From Methylobacterium haplocladii (GTDB taxonomy: Bacteria; Pseudomonadota; Alphaproteobacteria; Rhizobiales; Beijerinckiaceae): a DNA stretch of 64,000 nucleotides. Of the stretch, positions 25,762-34,107 are shown one piece after another. Under the pieces are notes generated by a model. The model saw only the letters and a program-made list of their open reading frames with translations. It ran no database searches and had not been told where the DNA came from. Positions within the stretch are counted from its first letter, which is position 1; each line of letters begins with the position of its first letter. A program made the translations under genes and the position numbers. Location of the stretch: assembly GCF_007992175.1 (NCBI RefSeq), contig NZ_BJZT01000025.1, positions 1-64,000 on the forward strand. Reading direction: 5' to 3'.

Positions 25762-26046
25762 TCACCGCCCTACACACTTTGACTGCCAGAATTCAATCCG
25801 AGATCGCGGCGAGTATGCGAATCGGCAGCCTGGGTGTCGATGCCAGAAACACCCCCTTACCTCGATGACGGTGCGACGCCCAGCCATCACAATGTCTGGT
25901 CGCCCAGGAAGGCCGCGGACGTGGAGACGATAGCCAACGCCCAAGGACCTTAGAGCACGTCGGACCGCGATCTCAGGACCCGTATCCTTGCCGCGCACCG
26001 CGCCCATGTTTCGAGAGCGCCGCTCTTTAGAGATGCGATCGGTCAC
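25762..26046 (-). pseudogene. vsr: Very-short-patch-repair endonuclease Vsr, 3'-truncated
   Basis: About 90 authentic residues from GTG at 26046, followed by read-through into the IS end (CVGR, stop). Vsr signatures are SKERRSRNMGAVRGKDTGPE, LGVGYRLHVRGLPGRPDIVM with the metal-binding Asp, and EVRGCFWHRHPGCRFA with the catalytic His and the zinc Cys/His residues. The final 40-50 residues of the family are missing, cut by the IS at about 25775, so activity is doubtful. Vsr nicks T:G mismatches made by deamination of 5-methylcytosine and usually accompanies a Dcm-type methylase. None is present here, perhaps lost with the deletion. Confidence 0.85.
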
Positions 26047-26375
26047 CGTTCGAGCGTATCCTCTGAATCTCTGGAGGCAGGCGCATAAGCGACAGAGGTT
26101 GGCAGCCTACGCATGCTCTCCGATCAGAGATGGCCCAAAAACGACCGAGGTGTTCCCTTGGTGATCCGGAACCGCGGACTGCCGAAACGCACGCCCCCCC
26201 TAGGGGGGAGGTTTTAGCCAGCTCAAGGGGAATAAGCCTCTCAAATTTTTGCTCGAAAAACCCCGTCGCTCAGTGACAACTATGGCCCTTAATGTACAAC
26301 CCTTCTGTACAACAGCGGCTCGGTCGGAAAACGAAAAACCCTTTTAGATCAATAAAAAGCTCTTTTTGAGGGCCG
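26047..26375. other. Gene-free right end of the island
   Basis: No convincing coding sequence. It holds a perfect palindrome CCCCCCTAGGGGGG (26195-26208), two TGTACAAC boxes at 26293-26300 and 26306-26313 (13-bp period, as at the left end), and an AT-rich tract with AAAAAGCTCTTTTT just before attR. It is probably recombination-site DNA. Confidence 0.6.
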
Positions 26376-26393
26376 GTCCTTTCCTGGGCACCA
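26376..26393 (+). other. attR: right attachment-site repeat
   Basis: Exact 18-bp copy of the tRNA-Leu 3' end (15941-15958). It is not part of a second tRNA: the upstream bases do not form one. Confidence 0.9.
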
Positions 26394-26461
26394 CTATTTT
26401 GAGAAGCGTCTATCCCTCAGAAACTCAAGCCGGAACAGTAAAGTGCGTCAGGCCGTCCGTA

Positions 26462-26707
26462 CTACGGCGGCGCGCCACGGATGCTTTTCCGGACCTCCGG
26501 TCCACCGAGGCGGCCGGAGTTTTCGTCTCGATAGTTCGAGCAGTACTTCTTCGCGGAGGCTGAGGACGTCTCGGTGCGGTCATCCTGCCGGCGATCGACG
26601 GGGCGCGTCGCAGCCTGGTGGTTCGCTTTCAGCAGTTTGCCGAGCAGGAGGCCGACCGGGAGGGACAGAAGGGTCCAGATCCGGAGAAAGCGCAGGACGC
26701 GCGACAT
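26462..26707 (-). CDS. Small hypothetical membrane-anchored protein
   Basis: 81 residues. One N-terminal hydrophobic helix (FLRIWTLLSLPVGLLLGKLL) follows MSRVLR; the rest is polar and basic. GGGAG lies eight bases before the ATG. No family recognised. Possibly spurious, but the ribosome site and helix favour a real small protein. It lies just outside the island. Confidence 0.35.
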   Translation of the reverse strand: MSRVLRFLRIWTLLSLPVGLLLGKLLKANHQAATRPVDRRQDDRTETSSASAKKYCSNYRDENSGRLGGPEVRKSIRGAPP

Positions 26708-26752
26708 GCTGCCGGCTCCCGCCCATCACCGCAAGGCACGGTCGATGGGCAT

Positions 26753-27094
26753 CTACTTCGGATGCTCGGACGAGCCGGCGTCATGGGGCGAAGGATAGTG
26801 CGGGCGAAAGTCGCTGCTCTCGGCATCGAGACCGACTTGGTCCGGTCGAAGCATGTCCTCGATCGCGAAGGACGACAGTTCGCGAACCTCTCCGGGCGAC
26901 AAGCAGAGGCTGTCCACCTCGGCGCGCGACAGCATCCCGGCGACCTGGTCCACCCGCCAGTCGGGCGGCATGCCATCGGCGACCAGGCGCAAGGCTTCGT
27001 CGTCGCATTCGGCATACGTACCGAAAAACCTGATCTCCTCGACGCCGCCGTCGGCGACGCGCGGCGCCCAGACGCCGACTCGATATGGGGTCAT
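26753..27094 (-). CDS. Hypothetical protein
   Basis: 113 residues from ATG at 27094, with GGAGG seven bases upstream. It is acidic and soluble, with YRVGVWAPRVADGGVEEIRF and FGTYAECDDEALRLVADGMP suggesting a small alpha/beta domain. No signal, membrane segment or known family. The upstream extension to 27139 lacks a better ribosome site. Confidence 0.5.
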   Translation of the reverse strand: MTPYRVGVWAPRVADGGVEEIRFFGTYAECDDEALRLVADGMPPDWRVDQVAGMLSRAEVDSLCLSPGEVRELSSFAIEDMLRPDQVGLDAESSDFRPHYPSPHDAGSSEHPK

Positions 27095-27913
27095 GACGGC
27101 CTCCGCAGGTGAATTGAACTGCTTAGGCCGTTTTATCAAGATTCACGCGAGGCGACACCATCACATGATGCAATCGAGTCTCACGCGCTTACTTATCCAA
27201 GACTCAAGAGCGGCGACGCTATAGAGAATCGGCGCTCAGTCCGACAAGCGCAGGCACACGAGGGCTGCACCCGGCTCCGACTCCGCCAGCACCTCGGGCG
27301 TCACGCTCCGGAGGCAGCTGGAGAGCCGCCGGGCCGCTTCGGGGTCGGCGCACCGGACCCCGGAGGGTCGCAGACCGAACGTCGGCTCCCAGCGACCTCG
27401 GGACCGCCTCCGCGGGCCATGCCGCCTTCCGCCCGGAAGAACTTGCCAAGTGGCGGGGTCCTGACGGTGTGCCGATGGCGACAGCGACGGTCGCAGGGAC
27501 TGTCATGGACGAAGACTCGAGCATGGTGCGGGAACGTGAAATCCGGTTTCCCGAAGCATCATGCGCGAACAACGAGCCGGGGCATGCTTCCGGTGCCGTG
27601 GAAACGAAGCACGTCCTGGCTGCGGCCGATGGCGATCCGCGCTCACCTCGACCCTGAGGGGATCAGGCCCCGGCGAGCGCGGAAGGTCGACGATGATGTG
27701 TCGACTACCCGACAATACATCAGTCTAACGGCCCGTGGAAGTTTGATTTAGATCATGATGCACCTGTCCGAACCCCGGACTTGTGCTGTCGGTATTCTGA
27801 CCGATTTGTTGGATTACCGAATTTTCAATACAATGAGGCATTGTCGGATGGGAAACTCAGAGTTCGATGGCTGAGAGCTGGATGCTCTCCCGCCTGCTGC
27901 CGTGGAATCCTCC
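27095..27913. other. Sparse region without convincing genes
   Basis: Frames of up to 117 codons exist on both strands, but none has a ribosome site, a folded-protein composition or a recognisable family. The segment 27700-27860 is AT-richer than its surroundings and could carry promoters for the gene at 27914. Confidence 0.5.
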
Positions 27914-28168
27914 ATGCCGAAATACGTGTACGACCTGAATGAGGGCGATTCCTCCGAGTGGGAGGACGAGGACCTGGAATGCGAAGGGCGCATCCAGATC
28001 GAGCACCATGCTCGCAGGCTTCTCAACGAGGCCGGCGCGCGGCAAGCCGCACGCGGCAGCGCAAGCCTTCCATCGACCGTGGTGGTCTATGAAGAGAATG
28101 GTGAGATCATCATGAGCGCCCACGGTTGGCCCGGAGGCAAGGTGCGGGTTCTCTGGGCCGGAGGATAG
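27914..28168 (+). CDS. DUF6894-like small protein
   Basis: 84 residues from ATG at 27914. The start MPKYVYDLNEG resembles the MPRYFFDLHDG opening of DUF6894 proteins, a family of short soluble proteins abundant in Rhizobiales and Methylobacterium with no known function. Next comes a Trp/acidic stretch (SSEWEDEDLECEG), a helix and a two-stranded end (STVVVYEENGEIIMSAH). A longer GTG start at 27902 is possible. A related protein lies at 28572. Confidence 0.5.
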   Translation: MPKYVYDLNEGDSSEWEDEDLECEGRIQIEHHARRLLNEAGARQAARGSASLPSTVVVYEENGEIIMSAHGWPGGKVRVLWAGG

Positions 28169-28571
28169 GAGGCACGCCCCACCACACGGGCCACGACGTC
28201 GCCCCGTCGGGCTCCCATCCCCAGCACCGTCGCCGGCCGCAGCGGGTTCGGCTCTCGACCCTGCCGGTCCGGGCGCGGAGCATCGGGCGAACCTCGATCC
28301 ATCGGCCGTTGTTCGCCGAGCCGAGCACGAGCCTGCTCGACATCGCGGATGAACCTTCGAGAGGCTGCAGCCCTTCGCGCAGGTCGACCCCCGCGGCTAC
28401 GGCGACACTCCGTGAAGCGCGCTCGATACAGACCGCGAGACATCAGCATCGCTCTGGATCGGTCGGGCGCCCGACGATGGATGCCGTGAGCGCAACCGCC
28501 AAACATGTCAAAGATTAACCATACGTCGTGGCATGTCGTATCTATGCCACCTAAGATTGAGTATATGCCCG
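28169..28571. other. Gene-free spacer
   Basis: No supported gene. GC-rich open frames on both strands lack ribosome sites. Bases 28505-28570 are AT-richer and probably hold the promoter of the next gene. Confidence 0.45.
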
Positions 28572-28829
28572 TTGCCTCGCTACTACTTCGATATTGATCG
28601 CGGTTATTCTCTGATTGATAACAGCGGTATGGTCCTTCACGACGGCAAGCACGCTCACCACGAGGCTTTGCAAAGGGCGGCGGAGTTCGCCTGCGATGCC
28701 AACAATCTCAGATCGCCTGGCGCGATCGTCGTGACCGTACGGGATGGCCCGCAATCCATCCTGCTCACCGTGCGCCTGGTGTGTGTCGTCGAAGGGCAGG
28801 ATCTGCCCCTCGGCGCATCCGCTCCGTGA
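28572..28829 (+). CDS. DUF6894 family protein
   Basis: 85 residues if it starts at TTG 28572, giving the family opening (M)PRYYFDIDRG; an ATG at 28533 would add 13 residues that are not family-like. It continues with NSGMVLHDGKHAHHEALQRA, matching the helix of DUF6894, and a beta-rich end (SPGAIVVTVRDGPQSILLTV). Function unknown. It is the second copy of this family within 700 bases. Confidence 0.65.
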   Translation: MPRYYFDIDRGYSLIDNSGMVLHDGKHAHHEALQRAAEFACDANNLRSPGAIVVTVRDGPQSILLTVRLVCVVEGQDLPLGASAP

Positions 28830-29496
28830 GCCCGGTCCACCTCGGCGCTCGCGGGTGAGATCGCAGCATGACGCCGCGAACCGGAACGGCGCGCGAGCGA
28901 GCCGGGACCCTGCCGGCCTGGCATCTGCCGGCGAGCTCGAAGCTCGATCTCGGCATCGTCACCTTCCGCAACGTGCCGACGCCGGTCGAAGCCCGTGCGG
29001 CCTGGAGCCTGCTGCACTCGCCGAAGCTCGGGGCGAGCTTCGGCCGGGTTCTCGCGGGCTTTCTGGCGGCGCTCGGCGCCGCATCGGGCTGCGGGATGTC
29101 TACCTCGCTCGGGGCGCTGGCCGGTGATCTCGCCTCGAACTGGGGCCGCGTCTCCATCCGCTCCCGCGCCTGACCCCGCTCGGCCTGCCCACGGACGCCA
29201 AGTTCGGCGCGCGGGAAGCCGCGTAGCGCCCTGCGGCCCGACAATACTGGCAGCTGTGCCAAAAAGGCACAGTGATCTGGGCTTTTTCGGGTCAACTTGA
29301 AACAGTCATTCCCCAGAATGACCATTGGCCCCCGGCAACCGATCCGTCAAAAAACGCTTAATGGGTCCCGGATGCTCCATCCCGGATCGGTGACCGCCAA
29401 CGCAAGCAACAACGGCAAGACTTCGGACGACGCTCCGGGATCGAGATCCGCGTGTCGTTGAAGACGATCGTTCGTGTTCGACCCAGGAGGCTAACG
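28830..29496. other. Gene-free stretch before the glycan module
   Basis: Possible frames (for example 28868-29173, plus strand) have no ribosome site or family support. A 7-bp hairpin CTGTGCC-AAAAA-GGCACAG lies at 29254-29272 without a T-run. The 3' end carries the AGGAGG ribosome site of the following gene. Confidence 0.45.
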
Positions 29497-29982
29497 ATGC
29501 AGGTCCTCGCCAGTCATCAAGTCGGCCGCGCATTGCCGGCAGGCGCGGACAAGGCCTACGCGGCGGAGCTGCATCGCCAGGATCAGCTTGCCGATGCGAC
29601 GGCGAAGATCGTGGAGCTGAGCGTCTTCAAGCGGGGCGCGCCGGCCTCGGACAGGGACCTGCCGGCCGTGCCGGAGGATCGCGGCGCCCTGTCGATGGAT
29701 ATGGCGACGTCGCTCCTCGAAGAACTCCAGCAGGCGCGGTTCCGCGAAGCGCGGCGGCTGAAGCGCGTCGAGACGCTCGAACGCGAAGTCACCGTCGCCC
29801 GCGCCCAGAACGAAGCCCTGCGGATGGCGCTGGAGAGTGCCCGCGAGGAAGCCGGGGTCGTCGCGACCACGGGCGGCGCCGTCGTCGCCCGCCTCGATCC
29901 CGATGCGGGCCGGGCGCGGAAGACGGCCGGAGGCCGCAAGCTCGGCCGCTCGCTGATGCGCCTGTTTCGCAGCCGGCATTGA
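29497..29982 (+). CDS. Coiled-coil hypothetical protein
   Basis: 161 residues from ATG at 29497, behind the strong ribosome site CCAGGAGG. The central part (LLEELQQARFREARRLKRVE, TLEREVTVARAQNEALRMAL) is a long heptad-like coiled coil; the C-terminus is basic (GRKLGRSLMRLFRSRH). No family recognised. It ends just before the glycosyltransferase gene and may share its transcript, perhaps scaffolding the glycan enzymes, but that is inferred from position only. Confidence 0.65.
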   Translation: MQVLASHQVGRALPAGADKAYAAELHRQDQLADATAKIVELSVFKRGAPASDRDLPAVPEDRGALSMDMATSLLEELQQARFREARRLKRVETLEREVTVARAQNEALRMALESAREEAGVVATTGGAVVARLDPDAGRARKTAGGRKLGRSLMRLFRSRH

Positions 29983-30032
29983 GCGGCGCCGATCCTTCAC
30001 CGCGGCGACGCCAGGAAAGATTCGCGAATTCG

Positions 30033-32417
30033 ATGAAGACGGAAGAGTTTCGGAAAGCGGTGAAGCGCGAGGGCTATTTCGACCTCGCCTACTACGCCCG
30101 GCAGATCGAGCGGCCTCTCGCCTCGTACGCGGAAGGCCTGCAGGACTATCTCGACCGCGGCTGGCTCGAACTCGCCGACCCGGCCTCGATCTTCAGCACC
30201 TCGGCCTATCTCGACCGCAATGCAGACGTGCGCGCCTCGGGGCAGAACCCGCTCTGGCATTACGTCACCTACGGGCGGACGGAAGGCCGGCCGATCGAAC
30301 GCGGCGTCGCGACGCCGACGCGGCTGCGGCGGACACCCGCCCCGCGGCTGCCGACGCGGCAGGACTGGGAGTCGCTGGCGCTCCACAGCGCCGACACCGC
30401 CGACGACGGCAGCCCTCACGTCGACGTCGTCGTTCCGGTCTACCGCGGCATCGCCGAAACCCTGTGCTGCCTCTTCAGCGTGCTGACGGCCCGAGGACGG
30501 ACGGCGTTCCGCCTCGTGGTCGTCGACGATCACGGCCCCGAGCCGGAAATCCGCGAGCGGCTCGCGTGGCTCGCCGGGCGCGGCCTGATCGACCTGCTGC
30601 GCACGCCGAAAAACTCCGGCTTCGTGACGAGCTGCAATCTCGGCATGGCGGCGCACCCCGCGCGCGACGTCGTCCTGCTCAACGCCGACACGGAGGTGTT
30701 CGACGGCTGGCTCGACCGGCTGCGCGCCGCCGCCTACCGTGACCCGCGCACGGCCACCGTCACGCCCTTCTCCAACAACGCCGAGATCTGCAGCTACCCG
30801 CGCTTCGTCCGCGACAACTGGCTTCCGCTCGAAATTCCCGACCGGGAGCTCGACGCGATCATGGCCTCGGTCAATGCGGGTGGAGAGGTCGACCTGCCGA
30901 CGGGCGTCGGCTTCTGCCTCTACCTGCGCCGCGACTGCCTCGATACCATCGGCCTGCTCAATGCGGAGACCTTCGGGCAGGGCTACGGCGAGGAGAACGA
31001 CCTCTGCCGCCGCGCCCACGCCGCCGGACGCCGCAACATCCTCGCGGCCGACGTCTTCGTGCGCCATTACGGAGGCGTGTCGTTCGGCGCGAGCAAGCTC
31101 GCCCGCATCGATCACGCCGTCCGCACGGTGGAGCGGCTGCATCCGGGCTATCTCGCCGAGATCGGCGCGTTCGTCGCCGCCGATCCGGTCGCCCCCTACC
31201 GCCGCGCGGTCGATGCCGAGCGGATCGCGCGCCACTGCTCGCAGCAGGGCAGCGGCGGCGTGCTCCTGGTCCAGCACAACTGGGGCGGCGGCACCGACCG
31301 CCACGTGCGCGAGATGGCGCAGCTCCTCCAGGATGCGGCCGTGCCGGTGCTGATCGGCTGCCCGAGCTTCGGCGATCCGCGGCGCCTCGAAATCCGCCCC
31401 CTCGACATGCAGCACCTGCCGAACGCCCCGAGCATCGACCTCTACGGTCCGCCCGAGATCGGCGCCGAGATACTGCACCGGCTCGACGTGTCGCATGTCC
31501 ACGTGCAGCACCTCGCCGGCATCGCGCCGGTGGTGCTCGACTACATGCGGCTGGCCACGGTGGCGGCCGGCCTGCACTACGACGTGACGATCCACGACTA
31601 CATGAGCGTCTGCCCGCGGATCACCTTCACCGACGGCGACGGGCAGTATTGCGGCGAGCCCGACCTCGCCGAGTGCCAGGCCTGCATCGACCGCGACGGC
31701 TCGCCGTTCGGGCAGCCGGCGGTCTGGGAGTGGCGCCAGCGGCACGAACGCTTCCTCGCGGGCGCCCGGCGCCGCTTCGTGCCGGCCGACGACGTCAACC
31801 GGCGGATGCGGCGCTACTTCCCGCGCCTGAGCTTCGTCACGCGGCCTCACCTCTACGGCCTCGACGCGCCGCGCGAGGACCCCGGCCTGTTGCCCGAACC
31901 ACCCGAGCGCGACGCCAGCCTGCGGGTGGCGATCCTCGGCGCGATCGGCCCGCACAAGGGGTCCGCCCTGCTCCTGCGCTGCGCCCGCCTCGCGCAGGAA
32001 CGGGCGCTCGACATCCACTTCACGGTGATCGGCTACACCGACCGCGACGACGATCTCGAAGCCTGCGGCAACGTCGCCATCCTCGGCCGCTACGCCGAGG
32101 AGGCGCTGCCGGGGCTCATCGGGCAGGCGGATCCCGACCTGATCTGGTTTCCGGCGACCTGGCCCGAGACCTATTCGTACACGCTCAGCGCGGCGCTGAG
32201 GGCCGGCGCCACGGCGGTCGCCTTCGATTTCGGCGCGCCCGCCGAACGCATCCGGGCCGCGGGCGGCCACCTGATGCCGATCGAGTGCCTGCTCGATCCC
32301 GGACAGATCCTCGACCACCTGCTCAGGCTCGGCGCCGAGCCCAGGGTCGAGATCCGCCAGCCGCCGATGGTCAACTACGCCGACCCCCTGCGCTCCTATT
32401 ACGACCTGCCCCGATGA
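30033..32417 (+). CDS. Bifunctional GT2-GT4 glycosyltransferase
   Basis: 794 residues from ATG at 30033 (TTG at 29979 is an alternative). Residues about 10-90 are a helical domain with repeated FDLAYYARQ and HYVTYGRTEGRP elements, as seen in rhamnan-type polysaccharide enzymes. Residues about 130-370 are a GT2 (GT-A) domain: VDVVVPVYRGIAETL, VVVDDHGP, LLNADTEVFDGWL (the DxD-like site) and GYGEENDLCRRAH. From about residue 410 comes a GT-B/GT4-like half: VLLVQHNWGGGTDRHVREM, VAILGAIGPHKGSALLLRC, then the PETYSYTLSAALRAGA acceptor/nucleotide motif. It likely adds two sugars of a surface polysaccharide; donors are unknown. Confidence 0.85.
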   Translation: MKTEEFRKAVKREGYFDLAYYARQIERPLASYAEGLQDYLDRGWLELADPASIFSTSAYLDRNADVRASGQNPLWHYVTYGRTEGRPIERGVATPTRLRRTPAPRLPTRQDWESLALHSADTADDGSPHVDVVVPVYRGIAETLCCLFSVLTARGRTAFRLVVVDDHGPEPEIRERLAWLAGRGLIDLLRTPKNSGFVTSCNLGMAAHPARDVVLLNADTEVFDGWLDRLRAAAYRDPRTATVTPFSNNAEICSYPRFVRDNWLPLEIPDRELDAIMASVNAGGEVDLPTGVGFCLYLRRDCLDTIGLLNAETFGQGYGEENDLCRRAHAAGRRNILAADVFVRHYGGVSFGASKLARIDHAVRTVERLHPGYLAEIGAFVAADPVAPYRRAVDAERIARHCSQQGSGGVLLVQHNWGGGTDRHVREMAQLLQDAAVPVLIGCPSFGDPRRLEIRPLDMQHLPNAPSIDLYGPPEIGAEILHRLDVSHVHVQHLAGIAPVVLDYMRLATVAAGLHYDVTIHDYMSVCPRITFTDGDGQYCGEPDLAECQACIDRDGSPFGQPAVWEWRQRHERFLAGARRRFVPADDVNRRMRRYFPRLSFVTRPHLYGLDAPREDPGLLPEPPERDASLRVAILGAIGPHKGSALLLRCARLAQERALDIHFTVIGYTDRDDDLEACGNVAILGRYAEEALPGLIGQADPDLIWFPATWPETYSYTLSAALRAGATAVAFDFGAPAERIRAAGGHLMPIECLLDPGQILDHLLRLGAEPRVEIRQPPMVNYADPLRSYYDLPR

Positions 32418-32472
32418 CCGCCGCACCTCACCACATGCCGGTGCGGACCCGCCGCACCGCATCGGAACCCGC

Positions 32473-33072
32473 ATGCCGCTGACGCTCATCGGAGATGTCT
32501 GCGGCAACGCCGTGCGTGTGGACGCCGACGTCATGGCGCGCACGAACGGCACGGTGACGTTTCTGGGGACCGGCAACGTCCTGGAAATCGGAGCCGGCTT
32601 CATCGCCCACGGCCTCCTCGCCACGCTCGGAGAGGGTGCCCAGCTGCATGTCGGGACGGATTGCGTGGCGGGACAGCTCGAGATCCACGTGCCACGGGGC
32701 GGACGGATCGCGATCGGGCAGGGCTCGGCCTTCAACGGCCTGGTCCGCCTGCTCGCACACGAGACGGGGCGGATCACCATCGGCCGCGACTGCCTGTTCG
32801 GCGCCGACGTCGACGTCACCGTCAGCGACATGCACTCCATCCTCGACGCCGAGACGGGCGTGAGGCTGAATCCGGCCCGCGACGTGACCATCGGCGACCG
32901 GGTCTGGCTCGGCTACCGGGCCTTCGTCGGCAAGGGCAGCGAGATCGGCAGCGGGGCGGTGGTCGGCGCGCAGTCGGTCGTCACCGGCGTCGTCGCGCCG
33001 CAGACGCTGGTGGCGGGCCAGCCGGCGCGGCTGCTGCGCGAGGGCATCGCGTGGTCGGCCGCGTTGGTGTGA
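32473..33072 (+). CDS. Left-handed beta-helix (hexapeptide) acyltransferase
   Basis: 199 residues. Hexapeptide-repeat turns such as [38 protein letters not shown] and [20 protein letters not shown] mark the parallel beta-helix fold. SDMHSILD supplies the likely catalytic His region of WbbJ-type O-acetyltransferases. It probably acetylates a sugar of the polysaccharide made by the preceding enzyme. It follows that gene by 55 bases on the same strand. Confidence 0.85.
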   Translation: MPLTLIGDVCGNAVRVDADVMARTNGTVTFLGTGNVLEIGAGFIAHGLLATLGEGAQLHVGTDCVAGQLEIHVPRGGRIAIGQGSAFNGLVRLLAHETGRITIGRDCLFGADVDVTVSDMHSILDAETGVRLNPARDVTIGDRVWLGYRAFVGKGSEIGSGAVVGAQSVVTGVVAPQTLVAGQPARLLREGIAWSAALV

Positions 33073-33127
33073 GAGATCCGGTCCGCATCATGATCCGGCA
33101 ATCGAACGGCGACACTCCGAGGCTTGC

Positions 33128-33871
33128 ATGCACACCGTGACGCAACGCGAGATCGAGGCCCTGCGCGCCCGCGGCGTGACCACGCACCATCCGCCCGGCT
33201 TCAGCATCGGCGAGGATTGCCTGTTCGAGCCGCCCTGCAGCCTCAAGTGGATGCAGATTCCCCATTCGTTGAAGCTCGGTGCCTTTTCCTACGCGGTCAG
33301 CGGGTTCTATTTCGCCTGCGAGATCGGACGCTACGTTTCCATCGGCGAGGAGGTGCAGGTCGGCCGCCACGGCCATCCGACGCATTGGGCCAGCACCTCG
33401 CCCGTCTTCTACCAGCCGCACGCGATGGTGTTCGACGCAGCCGCACCGGTCGTGGACGTCTCGCCCGCGGATTTCGCGTCCGGCGAGCCGATCCACGACA
33501 TCGAGACGACGACGATCGGCAACGACGTCTGGATCGGCCACGGCGCCTTCATCCTGCCGGGCGTCACCATCGGGGACGGGGCGGTGATCGGCGCGCGCTC
33601 CGTCGTGACCAGGGACGTGCCGCCCTATGCCGTCGTGGCGGGCTCGCCGGCCGTGGTCCGGCGCCTGCGCTTTCCCGAGCCGGTGATCGAGCGGATGCTG
33701 CGGCTGCGCTGGTGGCGTTTCGCCTATTGGGACCTGAAGGGATCGCCCGTCGCCGATCCGACGGCGTTCTGCGACGCCGTGGAACGGGCGATCGATTCGG
33801 GGCTGGCGCCCTACGCGCCCGAATGCGTCTCGATCGCAGGGCTTCGCGAACAGGCCCTGCGCGCAGCCTGA
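33128..33871 (+). CDS. CatB-related O-acetyltransferase (hexapeptide repeat)
   Basis: 247 residues. It shows [20 protein letters not shown] with the active-site His region followed by [12 protein letters not shown], and later [20 protein letters not shown] plus [20 protein letters not shown], the classic xenobiotic/CatB acetyltransferase segments. The C-terminal helix [16 protein letters not shown] is also typical. Third gene of the glycan module; likely O-acetylation of surface sugars rather than drug resistance, by context. Confidence 0.88.
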   Translation: MHTVTQREIEALRARGVTTHHPPGFSIGEDCLFEPPCSLKWMQIPHSLKLGAFSYAVSGFYFACEIGRYVSIGEEVQVGRHGHPTHWASTSPVFYQPHAMVFDAAAPVVDVSPADFASGEPIHDIETTTIGNDVWIGHGAFILPGVTIGDGAVIGARSVVTRDVPPYAVVAGSPAVVRRLRFPEPVIERMLRLRWWRFAYWDLKGSPVADPTAFCDAVERAIDSGLAPYAPECVSIAGLREQALRAA

Positions 33872-33886
33872 CGCAAGGCGACCGAA

Positions 33887-33970
33887 TCAGGCCGCCGGCT
33901 TGGACGACGGTTTCGGCGGCGGAGCGGGAAGCTCGACGAGTTCGCCCGTGAGCGGATTCAGGATCACCAC
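33887..33970 (-). CDS. 27-residue peptide with strong ribosome site
   Basis: The start is GTG at 33970 (or the next GTG), with AGGAGG five bases upstream. The product reads (M)VILNPLTGELVELPAPPP followed by a Lys/Pro/Ala tail. A short strand pair followed by a proline-rich tail is plausible as a small protein. No homologue is known to me. It lies between convergent operons with nothing else in the 235-base gap. Confidence 0.4.
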   Translation of the reverse strand: MVILNPLTGELVELPAPPPKPSSKPAA

Positions 33971-34107
33971 ATCAGCCTCCTGTGGTTGGCTGCATTGCGG
34001 CATGGCGCACCCGAAACCGGGCGAAAGCTTGTCCTTACACGTTATCCACAGACCGGCCGGCCGGGTCGCTCGATTCCACCTTCGTCATGGCGAGCGAAGG
34101 AATGGCG

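Larger units (their letters stand above)
23180..25774 (-). mobile_element. IS21-family insertion sequence (istA-istB)
   Basis: About 2,595 bp with TG/CA termini. The left end TGTAAAGGGCGGACC and the inverted right end TGTAGGGCGGTGAC form imperfect terminal repeats. Internal copies (GGCGGAGTAAAACCAGGCC left, GGCGGTGTAAAAGCCGGCC right, inverted) match the multiple terminal repeats of IS21 elements. No target duplication is seen, and the flanks belong to two different truncated genes. Confidence 0.85.
15941..26393. mobile_element. Integrative genomic island at tRNA-Leu(CAG), about 10.4 kb
   Basis: The island is bounded by 18-bp direct repeats GTCCTTTCCTGGGCACCA (15941-15958 and 26376-26393). 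A tyrosine integrase starts 85 bases inside the left end, reading inward. Both ends carry paired TGTACAAC boxes with identical spacing. Cargo is arsR-arsC-acr3-tauE, arsH, a Cys/Met-rich secreted protein, a polymerase-like protein, an IS21 element and a truncated vsr. No conjugation genes are seen, so it is either a passive island or the remnant of a larger element. Confidence 0.9.

Noticed and set aside
26376..26393. Second tRNA-Leu at the island right end
   Set aside because: Only the last 18 bases of the tRNA are present; the rest of the cloverleaf is missing.
27219..27572. 117-codon minus-strand frame
   Set aside because: Low-complexity Pro/Ala/Arg sequence, no ribosome site, no family similarity.
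28868..29173. 101-codon plus-strand frame
   Set aside because: No clear ribosome site, and the antisense frame is equally open, as expected by chance at this GC content.
29254..29272. Terminator at the CTGTGCC hairpin
   Set aside because: The stem is short, there is no following T-run, and no gene ends close upstream.
29997..32891. 964-codon minus-strand frame over the glycosyltransferase
   Set aside because: Antisense shadow of the GT2-GT4 gene, which has clear motifs in the plus strand.
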